From NCBI GenBank assembly GCA_009776565.1, contig WRNQ01000043.1, positions 1-10,957 of the forward strand: a stretch of 10,957 bases of DNA, written 5' to 3'. Below the pieces are notes generated by a model that saw only the letters and a program-made list of their open reading frames with translations, did no database searches and had not been told where the DNA came from. The translations under genes and the position numbers were made by a program. Positions 1-7,210 of the stretch are shown piece after piece; positions within the stretch are counted from its first letter, which is position 1, and each line of letters opens with the position of its first letter. Origin of the DNA: Synergistaceae bacterium. Its GTDB lineage: Bacteria > Synergistota > Synergistia > Synergistales > Aminobacteriaceae.

Positions 1-90
1 GCGCCGCTACCGCAAGCGCCGCTACCGCAAGCGCAGCTACCACAAGCGCCGCTACCACAAGCGCCGCTACCACAAGCGCCGCTACCGCAA
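1..90 (+). repeat. Six tandem copies of a 15-bp unit coding an Ala-Ala-Thr-(Ala/Thr)-Ser linker
   Basis: Six adjacent 15-bp units of the form GCGCCGCTACCRCAA (the third has GCGCAG) run from the left edge. In the frame of the S41 gene they read AATAS or AATTS, a flexible low-complexity linker. The array may continue to the left. It supports the view that the protein extends upstream of the ATG at 105. Confidence 0.9.
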
Positions 91-3000
91 GCGCCGCGAT
101 AAACATGGCAAGCGCAACACAAGCTCCATCGCGCGCCGAATACCTTGTTGCGGCTATGCGAATGATTGTAAACGATCATATTGACGACGTGAGCCTGGAA
201 TATATGCTTGGCAATGCAGCGGAGAGTCTAATAAACAGTTCTGATCTGGGGTGGTTTTTGAGGAAAGAGTGGATGGCTTATTCTAATGCTACCCTGCTTG
301 GCTTGGAGCAGACGAGAGGGCTGGACGCCCTATACATCGGTGACGAGTTGATAATTGTCGGTGTGAATCCGGATTCTGACGCGTATAAAAAGGGCTTGAG
401 AAAAGGAATGGTTATAGAGTCTGTCAACGGCTACCCCATAACTCCGACGAGCTTTGAGTGGGCGGAGGAGTTTTTTTCATTTGGAAAGACAAGCAGAATA
501 AAGGCTTTTGATTATCAGACGGAAAAAAGTGAAAATTATCTCGTCGAGGACAACAATATCATGGCTATACCGCTTGACAGAAGGACGATCAGCGAAATTG
601 AAGTCATAAAGATCAACAGTTTCAATGATCTTCTGTACGATGCCCTGTCAGGGGAGTTAGATGATATTGTTCGGAAAGGGAAACGGGATCTAGTAATAGA
701 TATTCGGGGGTGCGACACAGGATCCTTTGAAAACGCTGAAAAGGCGCTTTCATTGATAACCGGTTCTCAAAGGCGCTTTGGAGAGCTTGTGTCAGATACC
801 GGAGAGGTTTTGAGAAGTTTTTTCTCCGGCAATACCGAAATTGAATTCAACCTGGCTGTTCTAACAGACGGCAATACAAGCGGAGCGGCTGAGCTGTTCG
901 CGTCAGCGGTAAAGACGGAGAACAGGTCAAGTATGGTGGTTATAGGAACACAGACGGCGGGAGATACCGCGGTTAACAAATATTATGAGATTTTAAATCC
1001 GGCCGCTTATGCCGTATACTCGCGTGAAAACCCTGGTATGTCGGTGATAGTAGATGAACTCAATGAAGAGAACGGGTTTTCACTCGAAGAGGAAGATATC
1101 TTAGGGTATGTTTCGATAGTGTCTGACAGGTTTATTGACTCTGAAGGCGATGATCTGTTCGGCCTTGGCGTGGGCCCTGATATCTGGGCTTTGAGTTCTT
1201 TTTCGCCATACAGCATTTTGCCAAGACATATTAAGAAACTCAACACAGCAGGCACGACCGGGGAAGGGCAAAGGAGCGTCGACGTTTTATTTGCCAAGTC
1301 GATTCTAATGTATCTTGGCTATACAATTGACGATGAATCTATATATTTCGATAATGACTTTAAGGTTGCTTTAATGGATTTTCAGAGCGGGAAAGGACTC
1401 CGTGTAACTGGGCAATTGGATATAGCCACAAAGAGAGCGCTTAATGGGTTAATAGAAAGTGTTGTCATGGAATTTGACAGCGCAATATCCGCTGCAGTCA
1501 ATTACTTAGCCGGCAATAGCCAGCAGAACAGCGGTAAACCAGGGGGAGCAGGGAGATATTCCGAAGCGGACGGCGTTAGTTATCGTCTGCCGGTAAAAGA
1601 TGTAGTGGTAAAGCCGACTGGAATCAGGGCAAGCACCGGCGGAGCAACCGCCGCATCCGCCGTACCGGCGGCGGCAACGTCATCAGGGCAACTTACTTAT
1701 CGAAACTCCGCGGCATATATCAATGCAATTGAAAAGCTCATTACTGAAAAACTTATTTCTGAGGAATGGGACGATTATGATTACATGTATGAGAATGCTC
1801 TGATCGCGATATTCTCAAGTGCTGATGTGTATACGAGGTATTACGCGCCTGATGAAGAGGAGGAGCTGATTAGCTTTATTTTTGGCACATCTGAAGGCAT
1901 TGGGGTATATTTGGACAAGATTGGAAAAGACATTGTTATACTGGAAGTCTTTAAGGACTCCGGCGCGCAGAAGGCTGGACTAAAACCGGGCGATATAATT
2001 GTTGCCATAGATGGCGTAAGCATTGAGAATGCGTCTACTGACTTGGTAAGAAACCTCATCTTGAATTCCGGAAAAAGAAGAGTTATTTTGAAAATAAAAA
2101 GGGATAAGCATGAAGACCTGCTAAATTTCATTGTGTCTAAGAGAGCCGTTCATCCTGAATTTGTAGAATCAAGGATAATTGAAGAAGCCGGAGAAAAGAT
2201 CGGTTATATCAAGATAACTGAGTTTACAGTTTATACTTCGGACGAATTTCAATCTGTTATCGAGAGTTTTCATAAAGATGGTATTGAGAAACTAATTTTA
2301 GATTTGCGCGACAATCCCGGCGGAGATTTGGAATGTGTTATCGAGATTGCCGGAATGCTTTTGCCTGAAAGCGTGATTGCAAAACTGGAGTATAAGTCCG
2401 ATAGGATCGAAAACAAGGTATTCTACTCGGAACCGAGCGAATGGGATCGATTCGAAATTGTAACGCTGGTTAACGAGTATACGGCGAGCGCTTCAGAGAT
2501 TCTGACCGGCGCCCTTAAGGATAACAAGGCCTCTGTGATCGTTGGCGCCAGAACATATGGAAAGGCCAGGGTTCAAGCTTTCTTTGATATTCTATCGTAT
2601 GATGGATACATAAAAGCCAGGTCATTCTCAGTCGACACGGTAAACGCGGGTGAACTGCCCGCTTATGTACTTTGGGAAATGGGTGATGAAGACTTGGCGG
2701 GATGGCTGGCTATGACATGCGGAATATATAAAACGCCAAACGGAAATATGATTGACAAAAAGGGCATACTGCCTCACAGGTTGGTTTATATCAGTCAACA
2801 AAGAGAGCTTGTAGAAATGTTGAACGTGAAGGACATGACATGTACAGATGATATCGAGATTGGTGATGTGGATTTAAATATCTACTATTTGAAAAGATTG
2901 TTTTTATTGACCGGTTACTATGAAGCCTCCGCCGATCTTGAGTTTGATGATAAGACGTCTGCCTCCCTCAGAGAATTCTGTTCAGACAGGGGGCTTACCT

Positions 3001-3116
3001 ACAGAGGGGTATTCGACGTGGAATTGCAGAAGGAAATCAACAAATTCATCGAAGAACAGCGTATCGTGCATGATGATCAATTTGCTACAGCGATAAAGAT
3101 AATAAAACATGACTAA
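1..3116 (+). CDS. Double S41 (CtpA-like) peptidase with PDZ and peptidoglycan-binding domains, 5' end outside window
   Basis: Carboxyl-terminal-processing protease homologue, expected outside the membrane or in the wall. The reading frame (codons from base 3) is open to the left edge, and the ATG at 105 has no Shine-Dalgarno, so it is probably internal; residues here are numbered from it. Order: Ala/Thr/Ser repeat linker; unit 1 with PDZ (about 66-147), S41 fold (about 150-385) and PG_binding_1 (about 391-452); a second Ala/Thr/Ser linker (about 505-528); unit 2 with helical lead-in, PDZ (about 595-668), S41 (about 670-905) and a C-terminal PG_binding_1 (about 915-985). Unit 2 has the DLRDNPGG motif (733-740) and, aligned to E. 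coli Tsp/CtpA, catalytic Ser795 in TASASE, Lys820 in TYGKA and Gln824. Unit 1 has Gly260 and Asp287 where Ser and Lys should be, and DIRGCDTG instead of DLRDNPGG, so it looks catalytically dead. The substrate is unknown; spore or wall signalling roles known for CtpB are only an analogy. Confidence 0.9.
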   Translation, partial: AATASAATASAATTSAATTSAATTSAATASAAINMASATQAPSRAEYLVAAMRMIVNDHIDDVSLEYMLGNAAESLINSSDLGWFLRKEWMAYSNATLLGLEQTRGLDALYIGDELIIVGVNPDSDAYKKGLRKGMVIESVNGYPITPTSFEWAEEFFSFGKTSRIKAFDYQTEKSENYLVEDNNIMAIPLDRRTISEIEVIKINSFNDLLYDALSGELDDIVRKGKRDLVIDIRGCDTGSFENAEKALSLITGSQRRFGELVSDTGEVLRSFFSGNTEIEFNLAVLTDGNTSGAAELFASAVKTENRSSMVVIGTQTAGDTAVNKYYEILNPAAYAVYSRENPGMSVIVDELNEENGFSLEEEDILGYVSIVSDRFIDSEGDDLFGLGVGPDIWALSSFSPYSILPRHIKKLNTAGTTGEGQRSVDVLFAKSILMYLGYTIDDESIYFDNDFKVALMDFQSGKGLRVTGQLDIATKRALNGLIESVVMEFDSAISAAVNYLAGNSQQNSGKPGGAGRYSEADGVSYRLPVKDVVVKPTGIRASTGGATAASAVPAAATSSGQLTYRNSAAYINAIEKLITEKLISEEWDDYDYMYENALIAIFSSADVYTRYYAPDEEEELISFIFGTSEGIGVYLDKIGKDIVILEVFKDSGAQKAGLKPGDIIVAIDGVSIENASTDLVRNLILNSGKRRVILKIKRDKHEDLLNFIVSKRAVHPEFVESRIIEEAGEKIGYIKITEFTVYTSDEFQSVIESFHKDGIEKLILDLRDNPGGDLECVIEIAGMLLPESVIAKLEYKSDRIENKVFYSEPSEWDRFEIVTLVNEYTASASEILTGALKDNKASVIVGARTYGKARVQAFFDILSYDGYIKARSFSVDTVNAGELPAYVLWEMGDEDLAGWLAMTCGIYKTPNGNMIDKKGILPHRLVYISQQRELVEMLNVKDMTCTDDIEIGDVDLNIYYLKRLFLLTGYYEASADLEFDDKTSASLREFCSDRGLTYRGVFDVELQKEINKFIEEQRIVHDDQFATAIKIIKHD

Positions 3117-3166
3117 AGCCAATGAGATTACTTCGAAGGCCGTCACATCGCATATGTAGAAAAAAC

Positions 3167-3205
3167 AAAACTAAAACCCTATTATTGCTATAGGGTCTTA
3201 GTTTT
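3167..3205. terminator. Bidirectional rho-independent terminator between S41 gene and HU gene
   Basis: A 16-bp inverted repeat (arms 3167-3182 and 3190-3205, one A/C mismatch, 7-nt loop) lies between the converging genes. The minus-strand transcript of HU would run from the hairpin into a strong T-rich tract (TTTTGTTTTTT). The plus-strand side has only GTTTT plus a weak T tail, so it probably terminates HU best and the S41 gene as well. Confidence 0.8.
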
Positions 3206-3238
3206 ACCTTGACTCAATTCAAAATTGTAACAGTCTAT

Positions 3239-3283
3239 CTAACCGTTGACCGTCTAACCGTTGACCGTCTAACCGTTAACCGA
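3239..3283 (-). repeat. Three tandem 15-bp units duplicating the 3' end of the HU gene
   Basis: Units 3239-3253 and 3254-3268 are identical (CTAACCGTTGACCGT) and 3269-3283 is a close variant. The last one contains the end of the HU gene: read on the minus strand it gives Val-Asn-Gly-TAG. The 15-bp period keeps frame, so each copy repeats an in-frame TAG after the true stop. Confidence 0.85.
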
Positions 3284-3544
3284 ATCCTTCAAGCCTTTTC
3301 CAGCTCTAAAAACTGGAGCTTTAGAAGCGGGTATTTGAATTTCCTGGCTTGTCTGAGGGTTACGGCCTTTTCTTGCGGCTCTGCTCTTTACTTCGAAAGT
3401 CCCAAAGCCAACCAGTACAACTTTATCGCCTTTCTTTAAAGCTTCTTCAATGGATGCGATCGTCGCGTTCAACGCTATTTCCGTATTCTTTTTACTTATT
3501 CCAGCTTTCTCAGAAATAACATTTATTAACTCGGTCTTGTTCAT
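3269..3544 (-). CDS. hup: HU family DNA-binding protein
   Basis: Histone-like nucleoid protein of 91 residues, the usual length for HU, working as a dimer that bends and compacts DNA. It starts [19 protein letters not shown] and has the family signature [20 protein letters not shown], which forms the start of the DNA-binding arm, followed by the usual [16 protein letters not shown] end. The ATG is preceded by GGGAGG with a 10-nt spacing, and a sigma-A type promoter lies at 3581-3609, so it is probably transcribed alone. It converges on the S41 gene across a hairpin terminator. The C-terminus (SVNG) is encoded by the first copy of a 15-bp repeat that extends past the stop. Identification is firm; the choice between HU paralogues is not possible from one window. 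Confidence 0.97.
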   Translation of the reverse strand: MNKTELINVISEKAGISKKNTEIALNATIASIEEALKKGDKVVLVGFGTFEVKSRAARKGRNPQTSQEIQIPASKAPVFRAGKGLKDSVNG

Positions 3545-3580
3545 TTTATGAAAACCTCCCGTAAATTTGAAATCGACATT

Positions 3581-3609
3581 ATTCTATAATTTAAATTTAG
3601 ACAAGTCAA
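3581..3609 (-). promoter_or_regulatory. Sigma-A type promoter of the HU gene
   Basis: On the minus strand, TTGACT (3604-3609) and TAGAAT (3581-3586) are separated by exactly 17 nt. Each hexamer matches the consensus at five of six positions. The predicted transcript starts about 30 nt upstream of the HU ATG, leaving room for the GGGAGG site at 3555-3560. Confidence 0.75.
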
Positions 3610-3823
3610 GGCTTCTTTTGAAAAAAGCCGCGATATTTGCATATTTTTTTAACCTTTTTTAACTATTCTGACCATGCTCCGAAAGCTATTGTATGAATTG
3701 TTACCGCTATGAACATGGCATGAAACGCAAAAAAAACTATACTTAAACACTCCAACGAATACTTAAACTTACGCTGTGATTTTAACACTTTAAAATTAAA
3801 TATATTTATCAGTATAAATCTTT
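3610..3823. other. AT-rich spacer between two minus-strand genes, no gene seen
   Basis: No supported open reading frame or RNA gene. It contains an imperfect hairpin at 3610-3630 (GGCTT/AAGCC arms) without a following T-run on the minus strand, and two copies of ATACTTAAAC about 20 nt apart near 3738-3770. A clear terminator for the upstream minus-strand gene was not found. Confidence 0.5.
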
Positions 3824-4033
3824 TTAATTAGTTTTTTGATCAAAGTAATCATTGAGATCGTCTATAAGCTTATCAGCGTCGATCCCGTGCACAAAGCATG
3901 CAGCTTCGACACTCTCACCCGAGGCGGAAGGACAACCGATACAGTGCATGCCGTTCGACAGAAAAATAGGCGCTGTTTCCATGTCCATCTCCAATATATC
4001 TGATATTATCATGTCTTTTGAAATATTTGCCAT
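3824..4033 (-). CDS. DUF1858 / hybrid-cluster-associated CxxC mini-protein
   Basis: Small soluble protein matching the DUF1858 (prismane-associated redox disulfide) family: MANISKDMIISDILE, then GMHCIGCPSA with the CxxC pair, then the acidic helix ending DDLNDYF. In anaerobes this family is often found beside or fused to hybrid cluster proteins and is thought to have a redox disulfide role; its exact partner is unknown. No hybrid cluster gene is seen in the window. I choose the ATG at 4031-4033 over the upstream in-frame ATG at 4082-4084. The shorter form begins where family similarity begins, is preceded by GGGAGG (12-nt spacing), and the longer start would overlap the -10 box of the likely promoter. 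A longer 86-residue reading from 4084 is the alternative. Confidence 0.85.
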   Translation of the reverse strand: MANISKDMIISDILEMDMETAPIFLSNGMHCIGCPSASGESVEAACFVHGIDADKLIDDLNDYFDQKTN

Positions 4034-4075
4034 TCCTCGTAAAAACCTCCCAGAGTTATTTTCATTCACTAGAAT

Positions 4076-4103
4076 ATTATACACGACTTCAACCGAAAAG
4101 CAA
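4076..4103 (-). promoter_or_regulatory. Probable sigma-A promoter of the DUF1858 gene
   Basis: On the minus strand, TTGCTT (4098-4103), a 16-nt spacer and a perfect TATAAT (4076-4081). Transcription would start near 4069, giving a leader of about 36 nt with the GGGAGG site, which supports the start at 4033. Confidence 0.6.
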
Positions 4104-4129
4104 CATTTTTGCTTTAGGAATTTATGCGC

Positions 4130-4201
4130 TTTTTACTTTTTACTTTTTACTTTATTACTGTGGGAATTTACGCGGGAATTTACGCCTCAGAAACTCAGAA
4201 A
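4130..4201. repeat. Run of three different short tandem duplications
   Basis: Three adjacent arrays of unrelated units: TTTTTAC three times (4130-4150), GGGAATTTACGC twice (4162-4185) and CTCAGAAA twice (4186-4201). None is coding. They form the left part of the 450-nt spacer between the DUF1858 gene and pgcA. Confidence 0.8.
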
Positions 4202-4209
4202 CCTACATG

Positions 4210-4239
4210 TTGCGAACATAGTCATCAATATGGTATACT
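4210..4239 (+). promoter_or_regulatory. Possible extended -10 promoter for pgcA
   Basis: TTGCGA (4210-4215), an 18-nt spacer and TATACT (4234-4239), with TG one base before the -10 box (TGGTATACT), the extended -10 arrangement. If used, transcription starts near 4246 and the 21-bp repeat array is transcribed as a leader of about 240 nt. The -35 box is poor, so this is a moderate call. Confidence 0.45.
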
Positions 4240-4250
4240 TTGTCGATAAA

Positions 4251-4459
4251 GTCAATATAGGCTTTTATAAGGTCAACACAGGATTCAATAAAGTCAACAC
4301 AGGATTCAATAAAATCAACGCAGGATTCAATAAAAAGATGCAGGATTCAATAAAATCAACGCAGGATTCAATAAAGTCAACACAGGATTCAATAAAAAGA
4401 TGCAGGATTCTGTAGGAGCCTATAAGGCTTCTATAAAACCAATATAGGCTTCCATTAGA
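4251..4459 (+). repeat. 21-bp minisatellite upstream of pgcA
   Basis: About ten 21-bp units (one or two are 20 bp). The core 4272-4396 is nearly identical, sharing CAGGATTCAATAAA. The units differ at their 5' end in three types: A (GTCAACA, 4272, 4293, 4376), B (ATCAACG, 4314, 4355) and C (AAGATG, 4335, 4397), in the order A A B C B A C. Flanking units at 4251, 4418 and 4439 are decayed, as expected at the edges of an array. The 20-bp C units break any reading frame, so this is not coding. There are no spacers, so it is not a CRISPR. Confidence 0.9.
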
Positions 4460-4485
4460 GCCAAATTTGCCCAAGGAGGTAGAGT

Positions 4486-6243
4486 ATGAGCACGTTCATG
4501 GATGAGTACAGGAGATGGATCTCCGACGAAGTTTTTGACGCCGATACAAAGGCGGAGCTGCTTGGGATTGAAGGCAATACACGTGAAATAGAAGACAGGT
4601 TTTATAAAGAGTTGGAGTTTGGGACCGCAGGACTGCGCGGCGTTGTCGGCGCCGGCGCGAATAGGATGAACGATTATACGGTTGGTAAAGTTACGCAGGG
4701 ACTGTGCGACTTTATAGCATCAGAGGCGGGCGACGGCGCAAAGGGCAGAGGCGTCGTCATTGCGTACGACCCCAGGCGCAAGTCGCGCGAGTTTGCCGAG
4801 GGCTGCGGCGCGATAATTGCGGCAAACGGCATAAAAGCATATCTGTTTGACGATATCAGGCCTACGCCGCTGTTATCTTTTGCCCTTAGGCGCCTTAATT
4901 GCGTGGCCGGGATAGTGATTACCGCAAGCCACAACCCAAAAGAATACAACGGATTCAAAGTATATGGCGAGGATGGCGCCCAGATGAGCGTCAACAATTC
5001 GAATAAAGTAGTCGAGTATACAAACAGACTTCAAGGATATGGCGACATAAAGCGCATCCCCTTCGAGGAGGCGCGAAAATTGGGGCTTCTCCAGTTTATC
5101 GGAAAGGAAATAGACGACGAATACATCAAGAACGTCCGCAGCCTTAGTTTGCGAAATGACGAGATAAGGGCAAGTGGCATTCTTAAGGATTTCAAAGTCA
5201 TTTATACGCCGTTACACGGCACGGGAAATATTCTGGTAAGACGTATACTGAGTGAGTTGGGTTTTGAAAACGTCCTGGTAGTTCCGGAACAGGAAGCCCC
5301 GGACCCGGATTTCTCGACTGTGGAGTCGCCAAACCCGGAAAACAGCAGCGCGTTTAATATGGCAATTGAACTTGCGAAAAAGGAGAATGTCGATATAATC
5401 ATTGGGACCGACCCTGACTGTGACAGGATCGGAGTAGTATTCAAGGATTACAGCGGAGAATATATTACACTTAACGGAAATCAAATTGGATGCCTCTTGA
5501 TGGACTATATCTTGAGTTCGCTGACTGAAACGGAAAAATTGCCCTCGAAGCCGTTTGTGGTTAAGAGCATAGTGACCAGCCGGTTAGCTGACGCTATAGC
5601 CAACTACTACGGGGTCGAGATATTTGAGGTATTCACGGGGTTTAAATACATATGCGGGCTGGTTAAGGAACTGGATGAGCTTGGAGACAGGAATTTCGTA
5701 TACGGTTTTGAAGAGAGCCACGGCTATGTAGCCGGTACATTTGTGAGGGATAAGGACGGTGTTATCGCTTCCATGCTTGTCGCAGAAATGGCGGCGTTTT
5801 ATATGACGAAGGGGATGACTTTTGCGGACGTTTTGAAGCGCGTATACGAGAAATATGGGCACACCCTGGACGTGGTTTTATCGTATACCCTAAAGGGTAA
5901 GGAGGGTCAGGATAAAATCGCGCAGACCATGAAAACCCTGAGAGCGAAAACACCTGCTGAGTTTGGTGGCGCTAAAGTCAGAATATGCAAAGACTACCTC
6001 ACGGGTATTGTTGTTGACATTATTGACAACAAGTCCGAAAAGACGGATTTGGTAGAAAAATCCAATGTTCTCAGTTTTGAAATGGAAGACGGCTCATGGT
6101 ATGTTATACGCCCCTCCGGAACTGAGCCTAAGATAAAGCTATATTTTGGAGTATCGGGCAAAGGCAGGGAAGAAGCGGAAGATGCTATGACCCGCTTCAG
6201 AGGCAGCGTCACAAGCGTTATTGAAGGTATGCTGTATAGTTGA
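4486..6243 (+). CDS. pgcA: Phospho-sugar mutase (alpha-phosphoglucomutase)
   Basis: Cytosolic enzyme interconverting glucose 1-phosphate and glucose 6-phosphate through a phosphoserine, feeding nucleotide sugar and wall or glycogen synthesis. The 585 residues match the length of the PgcA group. All active-site loops are present: TASHNP with phosphoserine Ser148; metal-binding DPDCDR with Asp309, Asp311 and Asp313; sugar-binding GFEESHGY (407-414); and phosphate-binding RPSGTEPK (542-549). The N-terminal EFGTAGLRG motif is also intact. AAGGAGGT ends six bases before the ATG, a strong site that fixes the start. It lies downstream of a tandem-repeat leader and 146 nt upstream of a thymidylate synthase homologue in the same direction. 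Phosphomannomutase activity is possible as well, but the length and motifs favour glucose. Confidence 0.95.
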   Translation: MSTFMDEYRRWISDEVFDADTKAELLGIEGNTREIEDRFYKELEFGTAGLRGVVGAGANRMNDYTVGKVTQGLCDFIASEAGDGAKGRGVVIAYDPRRKSREFAEGCGAIIAANGIKAYLFDDIRPTPLLSFALRRLNCVAGIVITASHNPKEYNGFKVYGEDGAQMSVNNSNKVVEYTNRLQGYGDIKRIPFEEARKLGLLQFIGKEIDDEYIKNVRSLSLRNDEIRASGILKDFKVIYTPLHGTGNILVRRILSELGFENVLVVPEQEAPDPDFSTVESPNPENSSAFNMAIELAKKENVDIIIGTDPDCDRIGVVFKDYSGEYITLNGNQIGCLLMDYILSSLTETEKLPSKPFVVKSIVTSRLADAIANYYGVEIFEVFTGFKYICGLVKELDELGDRNFVYGFEESHGYVAGTFVRDKDGVIASMLVAEMAAFYMTKGMTFADVLKRVYEKYGHTLDVVLSYTLKGKEGQDKIAQTMKTLRAKTPAEFGGAKVRICKDYLTGIVVDIIDNKSEKTDLVEKSNVLSFEMEDGSWYVIRPSGTEPKIKLYFGVSGKGREEAEDAMTRFRGSVTSVIEGMLYS

Positions 6244-6257
6244 GCAGTTTGGTAGTT

Positions 6258-6370
6258 AGCAGCTAAACAGTTAAGCGGCTGCGCAGTAAAGCAGTAAAGC
6301 AGTATAGTAGTATAGCCGTTTAGAGCAACTAAACAGTTAGCGGTTGCGCGCAGTAAAGCAGTCAAGCAGT
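6258..6370 (+). repeat. Imperfect 42-bp direct repeat plus 8-bp tandem repeat between pgcA and the next gene
   Basis: Two near-identical copies begin CTAAACAGTT at 6263 and 6329 (offset 66 bp) and each runs about 41-42 bp through GCGCAGTAAAGCAGT. Inside the first are four 8-bp units (two GCAGTAAA, then GCAGTATA and GTAGTATA, 6283-6314). Stop codons occur in the coding frame of the following gene, so the region is not coding. No promoter or terminator is evident, so read-through from pgcA is plausible. Confidence 0.8.
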
Positions 6371-6389
6371 TGAAAGGATTAATCGTAAA

Positions 6390-7145
6390 ATGTATGAGGC
6401 GTTTGTAAGCGGAAAGAGTCTCCCAGAGGCGTATCACAAGTCGCTACTGGCACTGGACGAATTCGGCGAAATTTCGGAGTGCCCGGATTATGAGCAGAAG
6501 CAAAAAGAGTGCAGTATGACGCTGTTTGTTGAAGAACCCTTGATGGAACCTATGATTTCCAAGCTATTTATAGGAGGTCACGAGGAGCTTGAGCAGTATA
6601 GGCAGGAGGTTTTGGACGGTATCCTTGATTTCAGGATAGGAGATGGATGGGATTACACATACCATGCCAGGATCGAGTCACAAATGCCCTTTGTGCTGGA
6701 AGAATTAGCGCGCAACAGAGATAGCAGGCGGGCGGTAATAGACGTCAGGGATTGGAGAGCGGACACAAAGGCCGGCAATACCGGACCTGCGTGCCTTCAG
6801 CACATGCAATTTTTGATAAGGAGCGACAAGCTGCATTTAAAGGTTTTGATGCGCAGTAACGACGCCCCTGAAGCCGCATTTATGAATATGTTCGCTTTCA
6901 TTATGCTCCAGGAGAGAGTTGCGGGAAAGTTGAACGCCAAGATGGGGCACTATACTCACAGGGCAAATTCATATCATTGCTATGAAAAGGACTTCTCATT
7001 GCTGAATTCGTATATCAAAGGCATTAAGGCGGGAAAGGAAATAACGTTCAACTATATAGATTTCTATAGGGAGCTCATGGATGAGTCCAAGCCATTAATT
7101 TCAAAAAAAGTCAAAAGCCTTAAGGAAAACAGAATTAATACATAA
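6390..7145 (+). CDS. Divergent thymidylate synthase (ThyA-fold) family protein
   Basis: Member of the thymidylate synthase / pyrimidine hydroxymethylase fold, 251 residues (E. coli ThyA has 264). The core aligns to ThyA without gaps from the nucleophile onward: Cys135 (ThyA C146) in PACLQHMQF, Arg155-Ser156 and Asp158 (R166, S167, D169), Asn166 (N177), His196 and Tyr198 (H207, Y209). The phosphate-binding pair Arg113-Arg114 sits in DSRRAVI. The retained Asn166 is the residue that favours uracil over cytosine in this family, so a dUMP-type substrate is inferred. The N-terminus lacks a recognisable DRTGTGT loop, and the conserved C-terminal end that closes over folate is absent, so activity as a normal ThyA is uncertain. 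The start is preceded by a weak GAAAGG, 12 nt away. It follows pgcA in the same direction with no terminator seen between. Confidence 0.8.
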   Translation: MYEAFVSGKSLPEAYHKSLLALDEFGEISECPDYEQKQKECSMTLFVEEPLMEPMISKLFIGGHEELEQYRQEVLDGILDFRIGDGWDYTYHARIESQMPFVLEELARNRDSRRAVIDVRDWRADTKAGNTGPACLQHMQFLIRSDKLHLKVLMRSNDAPEAAFMNMFAFIMLQERVAGKLNAKMGHYTHRANSYHCYEKDFSLLNSYIKGIKAGKEITFNYIDFYRELMDESKPLISKKVKSLKENRINT

Positions 7146-7159
7146 TTTTCTGAAAATTT

Positions 7160-7171
7160 GTTAAATTTAAC
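7160..7171. promoter_or_regulatory. Perfect 12-bp palindrome next to a promoter
   Basis: GTTAAATTTAAC is a perfect palindrome ending 10 nt before the -35 box at 7182. Its size and place would suit a repressor or activator site, but AT-rich palindromes also occur by chance. Confidence 0.3.
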
Positions 7172-7181
7172 ATAACTGTTA

Positions 7182-7210
7182 TTGAAAAATAATTTTATAT
7201 GCTATATAAT
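7182..7210 (+). promoter_or_regulatory. Near-consensus sigma-A promoter
   Basis: TTGAAA (7182-7187), exactly 17 nt, then a perfect TATAAT (7205-7210). This is the strongest promoter match in the window. The only downstream gene on this strand begins at 7625, so the transcript would carry a leader of about 410 nt. Confidence 0.7.

Noticed and set aside
1657..1671. GC-rich palindrome CCGCCG-TAC-CGGCGG
   Set aside because: It lies inside the Ala-rich linker codons of the S41 gene and is explained by GCC/GCG alanine codons; there is no T-run, so it is not a terminator.
3852..4415. Plus-strand open frame ending in repeated Asn-Lys-Val-Asn-Thr-Gly-Phe and Gln-Asp-Ser-Ile-Lys blocks
   Set aside because: It runs antisense to the DUF1858 gene, has no ribosome binding site, and the repeat part changes frame at 20-bp units. 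It is a product of the minisatellite.
4272..4417. CRISPR-like array
   Set aside because: The repeats are directly adjacent with no spacers and no cas genes are present; it is a minisatellite.
5994..6437. Minus-strand open frame spanning the end of pgcA and the following spacer
   Set aside because: It is antisense to a firm gene and its remaining part is the translation of the spacer repeats.
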